Positions 22,350 through 29,896 of a stretch of 35,720 nucleotides of DNA are shown one piece after another. Below the pieces are notes generated by a model. It was not told the DNA's origin. It was given only the letters and a program-made list of their open reading frames with translations, and searched no databases. The stretch's first letter is position 1. Each line of letters opens with the position of its first letter. The stretch is from IMG/VR virus record IMGVR_UViG_3300028666_000070, positions 1 to 35,720 of that record. The stretch is one strand, 5' to 3'. The stretch is from a virus. The position numbers and the translations under genes were made by a program.

Positions 22350-22495
22350 GGCGTGAGGGCGGCCAGCCAGAGCTTGAGAAGTTCGTGGCGTGCCCAGTCC
22401 ACCAGTGGCCGCACCGCTAGGTGCTCAGGTGAACACCCCACTTGCCGCGCCGCTGGTGATGGCGCAGGGTTTAAATTGGGAGTGCTGGCGTTCAT
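22346..22495 (-). CDS. 49-residue protein coupled to the lipase gene
   Basis: The frame MNASTPNLNPAPSPAARQ… ends with a short helix (VDWARHELLKLWLAALTP). Its TGA overlaps the lipase ATG. It fills a gap of about 170 bases between two clear genes. It is probably translated; the function is unknown. Confidence 0.45.
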   Translation of the reverse strand: MNASTPNLNPAPSPAARQVGCSPEHLAVRPLVDWARHELLKLWLAALTP

Positions 22496-22523
22496 TTTTT
22501 TCTTCACCGGTTTTTTCACGGGG

Positions 22524-22781
22524 TCACTCGGCGGCTTCTGTGAAATCCACGTAGAACTTCTGGCCGACCGTGAGCTTGCCAGCGAGATCGGGATTGTTGA
22601 TGGTCAGCGACAGCGAGCCGGACGGGGAATAACGGGCGAACGTATTGTCTTCGCTCTCGCCATTCGGGCCAAAAGGCTTGTTGCCGCAGACGGGAGCCAT
22701 CGTCACGGTTTGACATTGGCCGGTGGTGTCCAACGGCGTGACCGACTGGACCTGCATTTTTGCGCGCATGACTGGGTTCAT
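22524..22781 (-). CDS. small conserved-type phage protein
   Basis: An 85-residue, beta-rich protein, MNPVMRAKMQVQSVTPLD. It ends in SGSLSLTINNPDLAGKLTVG then FYVDFTEA. I recall similar small proteins with a SGSLSLTINNP core in other phage genomes, without assigned function. It has no membrane segment. Confidence 0.6.
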   Translation of the reverse strand: MNPVMRAKMQVQSVTPLDTTGQCQTVTMAPVCGNKPFGPNGESEDNTFARYSPSGSLSLTINNPDLAGKLTVGQKFYVDFTEAAE

Positions 22782-22826
22782 ATTTCCTTTGTTACTTGGT
22801 TTCTTGGTTGTTGATGATGGCGACCG

Positions 22827-23456
22827 TTAAAGTTTCACACCGATGCCGGCGCCGAGAAAAACATCCGGGCCGATGATCAGCGACGAGATGCCCACGCTGA
22901 AATGCGCGCCGAGCGCGGCGGCGATATTCGCATAGACATAATTCTCCCAGCCGTGCCGTCCAGGAATCGTGATGCCATAAGCCTCCGTGCCGGAGGTGCC
23001 AGTGACGTAGCAGAGGCCCGCCGCCACGGATTGCTCGGTGCGCAGGTTGTAATTAATGATCGGGATGCGAACCGTGCCGCTGCTCTTGAGTCCGCCCACG
23101 ACCGCCGCACCGCCTTTCATCCGTTCACCAATGAAGCCGGCGGCGGCGATGTAAGTATTGTCGCCGGTTGACCACCGAACCTCTCCAGCAAGGATGCAGT
23201 TTTTGAGTTGAGCTGAGCGCGTGTTGACGAAGACGCCGGCGTCAATGCTCACGCGGTCAAGCCAGGTAGCCGGCGGATTGGTCAGCGAGGATTCAATGGC
23301 GGCGAATGCCGGCATTACATTCGTCGCCAGCGCCGCATCCGAATTTGCCCAGTTCACATTCAACGCCTTCACGGCATCAACACGATTGGAAATATCCTGC
23401 GCACGAACGGCGGCGGCGGTGAGCAGTAAGAGAAATAAGGTGGTGATTTTTTTCAT
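22827..23456 (-). CDS. secreted, possibly outer-membrane protein
   Basis: The ATG at 23456 gives a signal peptide (MKKITTLFLLLLTAAAVRAQ). The mature part has alternating Gly/aromatic beta strands at the C-terminus (FSVGISSLIIGPDVFLGAGI), which suggests a small beta-barrel. It is the first gene of the leftward late block behind the GGGGTTACCCC dyad. It may alter the host envelope. No family was recognised. Confidence 0.55.
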   Translation of the reverse strand: MKKITTLFLLLLTAAAVRAQDISNRVDAVKALNVNWANSDAALATNVMPAFAAIESSLTNPPATWLDRVSIDAGVFVNTRSAQLKNCILAGEVRWSTGDNTYIAAAGFIGERMKGGAAVVGGLKSSGTVRIPIINYNLRTEQSVAAGLCYVTGTSGTEAYGITIPGRHGWENYVYANIAAALGAHFSVGISSLIIGPDVFLGAGIGVKL

Positions 23457-23512
23457 GGCGCGAGTTTTCAAATTGCGCCGCCATTAAACCACCGCCCCGC
23501 TTTTTGCGTTAT

Positions 23513-23523
23513 GGGGTTACCCC
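23513..23523 (-). promoter_or_regulatory. late-promoter candidate dyad GGGGTTACCCC, copy 3
   Basis: This copy is 57 bases before the first gene of the lysis/packaging block and just past a terminator. The minus strand continues CATAACGCAAAAAG, like copy 2. Confidence 0.55.
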
Positions 23524-23577
23524 TGAAAAACCCAGAGAAGATTCAAAAAACAACGATGCCTGTTTTTTGGAAGAGGC

Positions 23578-23600
23578 AAAAAGGTAGCTGCTACCTTTTT
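23578..23600. terminator. bidirectional intrinsic terminator
   Basis: A perfect dyad, AAAAAGGTAGC and its complement around a single T, gives a stem with T-runs on either strand. It lies 70 bases beyond the lipoprotein stop and just before the late-promoter candidate. It would insulate late transcription from the lysogenic-region gene. Confidence 0.75.
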
Positions 23601-23669
23601 GAATGAATGGCAAAAAACGGGTATGCTCCCATTTTGTTATCTTCACCAATACAGCCACTTGCGAAGAAC

Positions 23670-24383
23670 TTATTTTGGAAGTGCCACCAACTCCCGCTGC
23701 GCCGTGTCGCTGCCTTTGAGTGCGGCCTGATGCAGAAGTTCATGCGCCTTGGCCAAATCTTTGGCCACGCCATCACCATCGCGGTAACGCTCGCCCATGC
23801 GCAACAGGCCGTAAGCATCGCCGGCGGCGGCGGCGGACTGGTTTGATTTCAAAGCAGCCTGTCCGCTAACAACCTTCGCCTTTAGAAAGTTTGATGCCGT
23901 AACCGATTGCATTTGCCTCATAGCGGTTTCCTGCTCCGTCGTAAGCGGGAATGGAATAGCGGGCGGCAATGTTCCGTAAATAGAATCCCCGACCACCAGA
24001 TAATCAGACCTCATGGCGATGTCTGATTTGAAAATATAGGCGAGCCATCCACTTCTGATTTTTGCACCAAAAGAATTTTGCGCGTCCACATAACCACCGC
24101 AGAGCCATTGGTGATAGCCGTAAGGAACAATCTTGGCCTCGGTGTCCCAACCGAGCGATGAGAATTTTGCATCGCCGGGTGCCTTGAGATATTGAGAGAC
24201 GGATTTGGTGGCGTAATAATATATCTCCGAAAGGTCTGCCGTGCTGATCTCTTCTTTGGGTTTTGAAATCGAGACCGGCTTTGCGGGCTGGCCAGTTGGC
24301 GATTCTTCATCACACGAACAAATTAAATTGCAGGCCGTCACGATGATGACGGTGCGCACCAAACCTGAAAAATACTTATTCAC
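23670..24383 (-). CDS. Sel1-repeat lipoprotein, probable lysogeny-expressed moron
   Basis: A 237-residue protein. The N-terminus MNKYFSGLVRTVIIVTACNL followed by ICSCDEE looks like a lipoprotein signal with a somewhat irregular lipobox. The last 50 residues (AAAAGDAYGLLRMGERYRDG…AHELLHQAALKGSDTAQREL) form a Sel1-like repeat. It is flanked by its own terminator and by the repressor gene on the same strand. This is a typical site for a gene expressed in the lysogen, such as one that changes host surface traits. Confidence 0.6.
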   Translation of the reverse strand: MNKYFSGLVRTVIIVTACNLICSCDEESPTGQPAKPVSISKPKEEISTADLSEIYYYATKSVSQYLKAPGDAKFSSLGWDTEAKIVPYGYHQWLCGGYVDAQNSFGAKIRSGWLAYIFKSDIAMRSDYLVVGDSIYGTLPPAIPFPLTTEQETAMRQMQSVTASNFLKAKVVSGQAALKSNQSAAAAGDAYGLLRMGERYRDGDGVAKDLAKAHELLHQAALKGSDTAQRELVALPK

Positions 24384-24443
24384 ATTTTTGAAAAGTTATT
24401 CCCATGGACAGCCAATGTCCAACCCTAGATGTAAAGCTATCGC

Positions 24444-24623
24444 GTGAAAAAAACAATTGGGAAATGGATTCAACTGGAGTTGGCTCGGGAAGAGCAACTG
24501 GAACTGGCGCTAATTTTGGAGAAACAGGCGCAAGCTATTCGCGCGGAACTTTGGGATGAACTGGAACGCGTCGGGCATGTGTCTCGAGATTGCTCCCCGC
24601 GATTTGATCCAGCCTGGAACTAG
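24444..24623 (+). CDS. small helical protein converging on the repressor gene
   Basis: From a GTG at 24444 a 59-residue frame reads VKKTIGKWIQLELAREEQLE and continues as a strongly amphipathic helix (LALILEKQAQAIRAEL). It overlaps the 3' end of the repressor gene on the opposite strand by about 90 bases. The heptad-like sequence looks like real protein, but there is no clear ribosome-binding site, so this is tentative. Confidence 0.35.
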   Translation: MKKTIGKWIQLELAREEQLELALILEKQAQAIRAELWDELERVGHVSRDCSPRFDPAWN

Positions 24624-24915
24624 GCTGGCCCGGATCCGCCAGTCGGCGCAGTTCGGCACGCAGATCCGCGAGTTGCAGCTCAGCAGTCCGCGCGCGCCGC
24701 CGCCATATCTCCAACTCTGTTTCCACCGGCACCGCCGGCGCGTCAATGATTTTGCTCAGACCGTAAACCTCCATCAACTTATCCTTGAGCCGGTCGCTGC
24801 CGACACCTTCACGCTCAAGGTCGCTGATTGTCCCCACCCCCCAGCCAGAAAGCTTCGCCACTTCACGGAGTTTTAATCCCAAAGTTTCGCGGGCTTTTTT
24901 GTAGTCCAAACTCAT
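24535..24915 (-). CDS. XRE-family (Cro/CI-type) repressor
   Basis: A 126-residue protein. Residues ~5-50 form an HTH_XRE domain (RETLGLKLREVAKLSGWGVG then TISDLERE). A helical, Arg/Leu-rich segment (WRRRARTAELQLADLRAELR) that could dimerise follows. It is transcribed away from the ner-like gene, with dyad operators in between, which is the layout of the Mu c/ner switch. It probably holds the phage in the lysogenic state. No protease-type C-terminal domain is present, so it would not be self-cleaving. Confidence 0.8.
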   Translation of the reverse strand: MSLDYKKARETLGLKLREVAKLSGWGVGTISDLEREGVGSDRLKDKLMEVYGLSKIIDAPAVPVETELEIWRRRARTAELQLADLRAELRRLADPGQPSSRLDQIAGSNLETHARRVPVHPKVPRE

Positions 24916-24916
24916 T

Positions 24917-24931
24917 TTACGATTTCCGTAA
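24917..24931. promoter_or_regulatory. operator O1
   Basis: TTACGATTTCCGTAA is an imperfect dyad. It lies immediately upstream of the repressor start codon, so its occupation would also repress the repressor gene. Its centre is 31 bp (three helical turns) from that of O2. Confidence 0.6.
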
Positions 24932-24938
24932 ATAATTA

Positions 24939-24968
24939 TTGACCATATTACGGATTCCGTAATATAGT
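24939..24968 (+). promoter_or_regulatory. early promoter
   Basis: TTGACC (24939-24944) and TATAGT (24963-24968) with an 18-base spacer form a good sigma70-type promoter. Operator O2 fills the spacer. Transcription would begin at about 24975, the GTG of the ner-like gene. Confidence 0.65.
24946..24964. promoter_or_regulatory. operator O2
   Basis: TATTACGGATTCCGTAATA is a perfect dyad around one central base. It shares the TTACG/CCGTAA half-sites with O1 and covers the early promoter between its -35 and -10 boxes. Confidence 0.7.
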
Positions 24969-24974
24969 CGTCCT

Positions 24975-25157
24975 GTGACCTGTCACAAGACGCCCAAACT
25001 AACAGCCGGAAGCGGAAAAGGCAACCGCCTCACGCAGGGTCAGGCGGCGGAGCTTCTGGGCGTTACGCGGGAGCACTTGAATCGGGTTCTCAATGGTGTG
25101 CGCCAAAGTAGGTCTCTCACGCGCCGCTACCAAAAACTTCAAGGAGATTCCAAGTGA
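24975..25157 (+). CDS. Ner-like HTH regulator
   Basis: A 60-residue protein with GTG start (VTCHKTPKLTAGSGKGNRL). It carries one HTH: LTQGQAAELLGVTREHLNRV. First gene of the rightward early operon, it corresponds to Mu ner, which turns down both early and repressor transcription. The start codon lies at the predicted transcription start, so the message may be leaderless. The sequence GTGACCTGTCAC at its start is itself a dyad. Its stop overlaps the next start (GTGA). Confidence 0.65.
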   Translation: MTCHKTPKLTAGSGKGNRLTQGQAAELLGVTREHLNRVLNGVRQSRSLTRRYQKLQGDSK

Positions 25158-25687
25158 ACGAACACGAGAACGAAATGAAGCGGCGCTGCGCCATGCAGGC
25201 CATCGGCCGTTCGCTTCTCAAGGATGTGCGCCGGCTGGATCTAAACTTCCGCGAATACCAGATCGCCGAGATGATCCTGGAACTTTCCTACGGCTGGGGT
25301 CGTGAGTGGGTGATCGTGCCCAAGCTGGATATTTTCACCGCGCTCACCGGCGTGGCCCGGCCGCACGTCTCCACCAACCTCGCCGCCATGATTGAGATGG
25401 GGCTGCTCGTGGCCGAGAAAACGGAAACCGGGATGCGCTATTCCATCACCACCGATCCCAACGCCTGGCGCTGCCGCCTGAAAGTTTCCCGCGACGCCGT
25501 GCGCGAAGCCATCACCACCCTGAAAATCTACAACGGCATGGACAACCAGCAGGCCAAGGCCGGCTGCGGCAACGAAGATACCCAAGGATGCCCCCATTTT
25601 TTTGAGCCGCTTTACAATGCCCATTTTTTTGCCCCGGTCGTTACGTCGTCGGTAACGGTTACAGCACAGGAGATGTTAAAACTATGA
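25154..25687 (+). CDS. replication-O-like winged-helix protein
   Basis: A 177-residue protein with a GTG start behind a perfect AAGGAG box (25141-25146). The first 100 residues show the phage replication O / DnaD-like winged helix: LNFREYQIAEMILELSYGWG, then LDIFTALTGVARPHVSTNLA and IEMGLLVAEK. This domain binds DNA. In a transposing phage it may help early replication or regulation. The C-terminal 70 residues have no known domain. Confidence 0.6.
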   Translation: MNEHENEMKRRCAMQAIGRSLLKDVRRLDLNFREYQIAEMILELSYGWGREWVIVPKLDIFTALTGVARPHVSTNLAAMIEMGLLVAEKTETGMRYSITTDPNAWRCRLKVSRDAVREAITTLKIYNGMDNQQAKAGCGNEDTQGCPHFFEPLYNAHFFAPVVTSSVTVTAQEMLKL

Positions 25688-25878
25688 GCGCGCAATATCT
25701 CATCGCCTACGCCGGATTGTATTACAGAGAGGGCACATGGGAACTGGTGCCGGCGCGCTGCGCCACGATTTACACCAGTGAGGCGGAAGGTTGGCATGCC
25801 GCGTATCAGGCCGGACTTTCCCCCGACAACGCGAGCGTCATCCCCCGCGATGCCGCCCTAGCCAAGGAGGTCGCATGA
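25684..25878 (+). CDS. small unknown early protein
   Basis: A 64-residue protein, MSAQYLIAYAGLYYREGTWE, coupled by ATGA on both sides. No known motif. Confidence 0.5.
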   Translation: MSAQYLIAYAGLYYREGTWELVPARCATIYTSEAEGWHAAYQAGLSPDNASVIPRDAALAKEVA

Positions 25879-26060
25879 GCATGACCGAACAAGGCGTCGT
25901 GATTAAAACCGCCGCCGAGTATCAGTTCCAAGCCTGCCAAAACTTGGAGGCCGAGTTTGCCGCGCGCGGCGACACCGAATCCGTGCGCCATTTCCAGCAG
26001 CGCCAGCGAGCCTTGCGGTCCGCCGCCGCCAAATCGTCAATCCCAAATCGTAAATCGTAA
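25875..26060 (+). CDS. small unknown early protein with repeat-encoded C-terminus
   Basis: The ATG at 25875 has AAGGAGG in front and overlaps the preceding stop (ATGA), giving 61 residues (MSMTEQGVVIKTAAEYQF). It is helical and charged. Its last residues, SSIPNRKS, are encoded by an AATCGTAAATC-type repeat. Confidence 0.5.
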   Translation: MSMTEQGVVIKTAAEYQFQACQNLEAEFAARGDTESVRHFQQRQRALRSAAAKSSIPNRKS

Positions 26061-26062
26061 AT
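26031..26062 (+). repeat. AATCGTAAATC-type intergenic repeat, copy 2
   Basis: AAATCGTCAATCCC is followed by two AAATCGT units. The repeat supplies the end of the upstream gene and stops four bases before the next ATG. Confidence 0.75.
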
Positions 26063-26065
26063 GCA

Positions 26066-26539
26066 ATGATTCATCCCCGCGTCAACCTGGTCCATGCGGA
26101 AGTCGTCGCCACCATGCGCGGCGTCGCGCGCGAGGCGGTGTATGACCTCGTGGATGGCGTGGGTAACAACGGGGAATCCTTCATCTGGGTGTTCAATGTC
26201 TGCGCCCGGCCGAATCGCGAGCGCGAGCTGCGCTTCTGGAGCCGCGAGCTGAACCAGCCCGCCGCCGTGCGCGGCCTCTTACTGGAAGAGGTCATCCGCC
26301 AGATCGTGCCGCGCCGCGACGTGGTGCCTGGTCAATTTTGCGGGCTGCCCAACTGGCAGGTGCGCGACCTGTTGCGCGTCTCGCGCCGCACCCTGCTGGA
26401 TCTGCGCTCGGAACTCGGCAGCGTGCCGCACAACGGCGGTATGTATGTTCCGCGCGTGGCGCTGGAAAGCTTTTTCCGCCGCCGCTGGTGTTTCGCCGCC
26501 ACGCTGGCCGCCGAGCTAGCCGCCAAAAGAAATTTATGA
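26066..26539 (+). CDS. probable DNA-binding early protein
   Basis: A 157-residue protein, MIHPRVNLVHAEVVATMRGV. Near residues 95-120 LPNWQVRDLLRVSRRTLLDL looks like a helix-turn-helix of the MerR/excisionase kind. The protein is Arg-rich. It is coupled to the next gene by ATGA. Function unknown. Confidence 0.5.
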   Translation: MIHPRVNLVHAEVVATMRGVAREAVYDLVDGVGNNGESFIWVFNVCARPNRERELRFWSRELNQPAAVRGLLLEEVIRQIVPRRDVVPGQFCGLPNWQVRDLLRVSRRTLLDLRSELGSVPHNGGMYVPRVALESFFRRRWCFAATLAAELAAKRNL

Positions 26540-27294
26540 AAAACGTATCTTTGGAAAAATTCGCCCGCAACTTTGCCGCGCCCGCCAACACCACCTTGCG
26601 CACCGCTGTGCTGGCCGCGCTCTCCAGCGTGGAGAATGCCAAGCAGCTCTGCATGATGGCCGGCCAGATGTTGCTGGATGAAAAAGCCACGATGGACCAC
26701 GGCGATTTTCAGCAGCACATTGCCAAGACTATCCCTGAGGTTCATTACGATACCTGCCGCGTTTGGATGCGCGCCGCCGGCAACATCGTCAAGGCGCTAC
26801 CCGCCGTGGATTTTGTGGATGTGGAAGTGATCAGCATTTCCCAAATCCTTTCCAGCCCGGAAGAAAAACTAACGCCCGACCAGCGCATCTACAAACAGGC
26901 GTGGCTGGATTTCACCGCCGACAAATCCATCCGTCAATGCCTGGACAGCGTGACGATTTACGGCTCGCCGGCACACAACGTGGATCGCGCCGTGAACGGC
27001 AAGACCAAGGGCGGCAAGGGCAGCGAGAATGCGCCCGACCGCAAGGCGTTTGAAAAGTTCACCGCCACCAAGCTCGGCCACATCACCACCTTTCTCACCA
27101 TCACCAAAAAGTCGGCGGCGAGCGGCAAGAAACAGATCGTGGGCTGGCGGCAGCTCTCGCCCGTGCAGCAGAACGCCATCGGCGCGGCTTTCACGGCCTC
27201 GCTGCAAAAATGGCCGACCTGGCTGCTGGAAATTCTCGCGGACAAGATCAAGACAGAATCCAAGCTCGGCGACGCCGAACGCCTCGCCCGATAA
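26536..27294 (+). CDS. unknown early protein
   Basis: The ATG at 26536 overlaps the preceding stop and gives 252 residues (MKNVSLEKFARNFAAPANTT). The longer frame upstream is antisense-like noise. It is helical, with a Lys/Gly-rich loop near residue 160 (GKTKGGKGSEN). No family was recognised. Confidence 0.55.
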   Translation: MKNVSLEKFARNFAAPANTTLRTAVLAALSSVENAKQLCMMAGQMLLDEKATMDHGDFQQHIAKTIPEVHYDTCRVWMRAAGNIVKALPAVDFVDVEVISISQILSSPEEKLTPDQRIYKQAWLDFTADKSIRQCLDSVTIYGSPAHNVDRAVNGKTKGGKGSENAPDRKAFEKFTATKLGHITTFLTITKKSAASGKKQIVGWRQLSPVQQNAIGAAFTASLQKWPTWLLEILADKIKTESKLGDAERLAR

Positions 27295-27299
27295 CCAGC

Positions 27300-27331
27300 G
27301 CCAGCGTGACGCTGGACCCAATCATTAAAAA
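27300..27331. repeat. 32-bp dispersed repeat, intergenic copy
   Basis: This copy lies in the short gap between two early genes and matches 9463-9493 at 31 of 32 positions in the same orientation. The core CCAGCGTGACGCTGG is palindromic. Confidence 0.7.
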
Positions 27332-27343
27332 CAAATCACCACC

Positions 27344-27577
27344 ATGAACCCGAACCAATCTCAAGCCGACTTTGTTAACTCGCTGGATATGCGGTTGCAA
27401 CTGCCGGGCGTGCGGCCGGATCTGTTCATCGGCGAGCGTGTGGGCACGGTGGCCACGCACCCTGGCACCGTGGAAACCTCCTGGACGCTGCGCGATGGCA
27501 GCGAGTTCAAACAGGTAGCCGCCATCAGCGTGGCGGTGGTTAATGGTAAGCCGTGGCTGATGAGTTTCAATAACTGA
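27344..27577 (+). CDS. small unknown early protein
   Basis: A 77-residue protein, MNPNQSQADFVNSLDMRLQL, ending two bases before the transposase start. No known motif. Its closeness to the transposase gene suggests co-expression. Confidence 0.5.
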   Translation: MNPNQSQADFVNSLDMRLQLPGVRPDLFIGERVGTVATHPGTVETSWTLRDGSEFKQVAAISVAVVNGKPWLMSFNN

Positions 27578-27579
27578 CC

Positions 27580-29895
27580 ATGAATCTTCCCCGCACCAAC
27601 CCAGCTTCCGTGGCGGACGACGGCTCCGAACCCGTTGCGGAAATTTCTGCCCGCCCGGCGGGTTTCCCGGTGGCCGCATCGTCGGCGGTCGCCAGCTTTT
27701 TTGATCTCGATGAAGAAGCGTTCACTGCCGCCGAATCGGAATTGGCTTCGGCCAATGGTGGCCGTAACGCAGTTACTTTGCTCACGAACGCCGATAAGAC
27801 CGCCGAGAACACGGCTGTAGCCAAGACACCGCCGAGCGGAAACGCTGAGGCGGCAGTTGCGGAACCAGGTGCGGTGGCGAGTGCCAGTAGTGAGCGCCCT
27901 TTTTATTCCATCCCCCCCGCAAAAACGCTGGTGCCGGTCCCCCACGCCACCCGCAACACCGACACCACGCTGGCCGGGGCCGAAGCCCTGGCCGGCGTAT
28001 GTCGGGAGTTTGACCGGCTGATGGCGGATGGCGCGCACTCGCTCCGCACCGCCGCCGCCGCGTTGGGCCGCAGTCCGAGTTTTTTCAGCGGTGAAAATTC
28101 CTTTTATGCGCGGTTCCAGCGCCACGGCCTCGCGGGCCTCGTGCCGGCCCAGCGCGCAACCGGTTCCACCAGCATGGCCGTGCCGTCATGGTTCGTGCCG
28201 GCGGCCCGGTTCTTTTACCTGCTGACCAACCGCACCTTCAATACCGGATCCATGCCCGAGGCTGTGCGGCGCGTGATCTCGCTTCCCAATCTCCCCTTCG
28301 GTTGGACCCGCACCCACCGCGAACGGTTCCTCAAGGCAATTGGTCTTGTGGAACTGCCGGCGTGTCCAGCCGAATTGCGGGAGAACATTCTCGCCCGCCA
28401 GGCCGCTGGCAAACCACTCGTGCCGCCCACACTCGCCCGCCAGATCATCGTCAATAAATCCATCGTCCAGTTCAAACGCAGCCCGCGCGATTGGAGTCTG
28501 GATAATCAATCCGCCCCTGGCTCGCAACGCCGGTTCACCGATCAGGGCGGCGACCGCCACATCATGGCGCCGGGCGACTGGTTCGGCGGTGATGACGCCA
28601 CTCCCGGCATCGCCGTGTGTGTGCCATGCAAGGAAGTCATCACGCCGGTCTCGCAAAAATTCGGCGTGCTGCTTGGCCGCTTCCAATGGCTCGCGTATCA
28701 CGATGCCCGCACCGACAAGCTGCTCGCCTGGGATTATGTGGTGCGCCCGCGTGGCAGCTACCGGGCGGAAGATATTTTGAATGGCATGGGCGCGGTCGTC
28801 CGCACGCACGGCATCCCCAATCAAGGTTTCCAATTCGAGGGCGGCGCGTGGAACTCCAAGCTTGTCAAGCAGGCCATCGCGCTGCTCGGCTGCCAGCATT
28901 GGCGCACCTACTCGCCGCATCAGAAGGCCATCGAAGCCGTGTTCAACAAAGTCTGGACGCGCCTCGCCGTGCAGTTTCCGCACGCGGACATGGGGCGTTA
29001 CCGAAATGAGAACGAAGCCAACTGCAAACTTTATGAAGCCTGCAAAGCCGGTCACCAGGACCCGCGCAAATACTTCCCCACGCTCGAAATCATTGTTCGC
29101 GTTTTTGAGGAGGAAGTTTCCGCTCACAATACCAAGCTCATTGTGTCCGCCCAATATGGACGCTGGGTGCCCGATGATTATTTTGCGCAAGCCGTGAAGG
29201 TGTCGCCACTCCGCGGCTTCAGCGCGGAAATGGAATGGATGTTCTCGCCCTTCGCCGCCGAGCGCACGGTCAAGGGCATGATGGTGAGCTGCCGCGTGCC
29301 GATGTTTGAAAACTTTTCCGTGCCGTTCGATTTCGGCGCGGACTGGCTGCCGCAATACGCGGGCAAAAAAGTCCGCCTCCATTTCAATCCCCGCCAGCCC
29401 AAATGCTCGGCCAAGGTGGTGCTGCTGGAAAATGCCAATGGCCAGTGCGGCACGCACCCGGGGGATATTTTGGGCGACGCCGAACTCATTGGCGAGACGG
29501 CGGGCCATATTCGCTACATCCTAAATTGGGGCGATGACGACCAGCGCGCCGGCTATCTCCAGCGCCAGCGCGTGGGCAACTTCATCCGCCGCGAGACGCG
29601 CGGCATCGGCACCGGTGGCCGCGTGGAATACAGCAAGAGCGAGGAGCGCGACGGCCTGGCCAATATTTCCCAAATTGAAAAATCTGCTGGCGGGATACTG
29701 GACTCCGGCAGTGATGATCCGGGGACGACGCGGCCCACCAGCAAACACGTTACCGCGCCGTCCGTTCATAACAACCGTTCTGCCCGGTTGGAATCGTCAC
29801 CGGCAGACGCCGACGCCGACGCGGTTGACAGCCGCGCCGCGCGTCGCGCCGAACTCGCCGAACTCGAACGCCAAACCAACCACCTGTTTGTTTAA
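27580..29895 (+). CDS. MuA-like DDE transposase
   Basis: A 771-residue protein. After a low-complexity N-terminal region, residues ~140-190 form an HTH (LRTAAAALGRSPSFFSGEN), then a Mu-type catalytic core. Visible core parts are GDWFGGDDATPG (Asp 333, 338, 339), RTDKLLAWDYVVRP, GIPNQGFQFEGGAWNS (Glu420) and SPHQKAIEAVFNKVW (Glu452). A beta-barrel-like domain (VPFDFGADWLPQYAGKKVRL) and a basic C-terminus follow, as in MuA. It cuts and joins phage ends to target DNA for integration and replicative transposition. The second catalytic acid seems to be Glu instead of Asp. MuB-like ATPase is encoded three genes downstream. Confidence 0.85.
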   Translation: MNLPRTNPASVADDGSEPVAEISARPAGFPVAASSAVASFFDLDEEAFTAAESELASANGGRNAVTLLTNADKTAENTAVAKTPPSGNAEAAVAEPGAVASASSERPFYSIPPAKTLVPVPHATRNTDTTLAGAEALAGVCREFDRLMADGAHSLRTAAAALGRSPSFFSGENSFYARFQRHGLAGLVPAQRATGSTSMAVPSWFVPAARFFYLLTNRTFNTGSMPEAVRRVISLPNLPFGWTRTHRERFLKAIGLVELPACPAELRENILARQAAGKPLVPPTLARQIIVNKSIVQFKRSPRDWSLDNQSAPGSQRRFTDQGGDRHIMAPGDWFGGDDATPGIAVCVPCKEVITPVSQKFGVLLGRFQWLAYHDARTDKLLAWDYVVRPRGSYRAEDILNGMGAVVRTHGIPNQGFQFEGGAWNSKLVKQAIALLGCQHWRTYSPHQKAIEAVFNKVWTRLAVQFPHADMGRYRNENEANCKLYEACKAGHQDPRKYFPTLEIIVRVFEEEVSAHNTKLIVSAQYGRWVPDDYFAQAVKVSPLRGFSAEMEWMFSPFAAERTVKGMMVSCRVPMFENFSVPFDFGADWLPQYAGKKVRLHFNPRQPKCSAKVVLLENANGQCGTHPGDILGDAELIGETAGHIRYILNWGDDDQRAGYLQRQRVGNFIRRETRGIGTGGRVEYSKSEERDGLANISQIEKSAGGILDSGSDDPGTTRPTSKHVTAPSVHNNRSARLESSPADADADAVDSRAARRAELAELERQTNHLFV

Positions 29896-29896
29896 T

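Noticed and set aside
25658-25665. GTTACAGC as the possible partner of the attC A 5' core CTGTAAC
   Set aside because: It is 9 kb away, inside a normal early gene and without arms; a chance match.
26031-26062. AATCGTAAATC repeats as a CRISPR array
   Set aside because: Units are adjacent with no spacers and the copies are scattered singly at gene borders.
28186-29508. Minus-strand frame of 440 codons opposite the transposase
   Set aside because: It lies wholly within the transposase gene and shows no domain; it is a GC-driven antisense frame.
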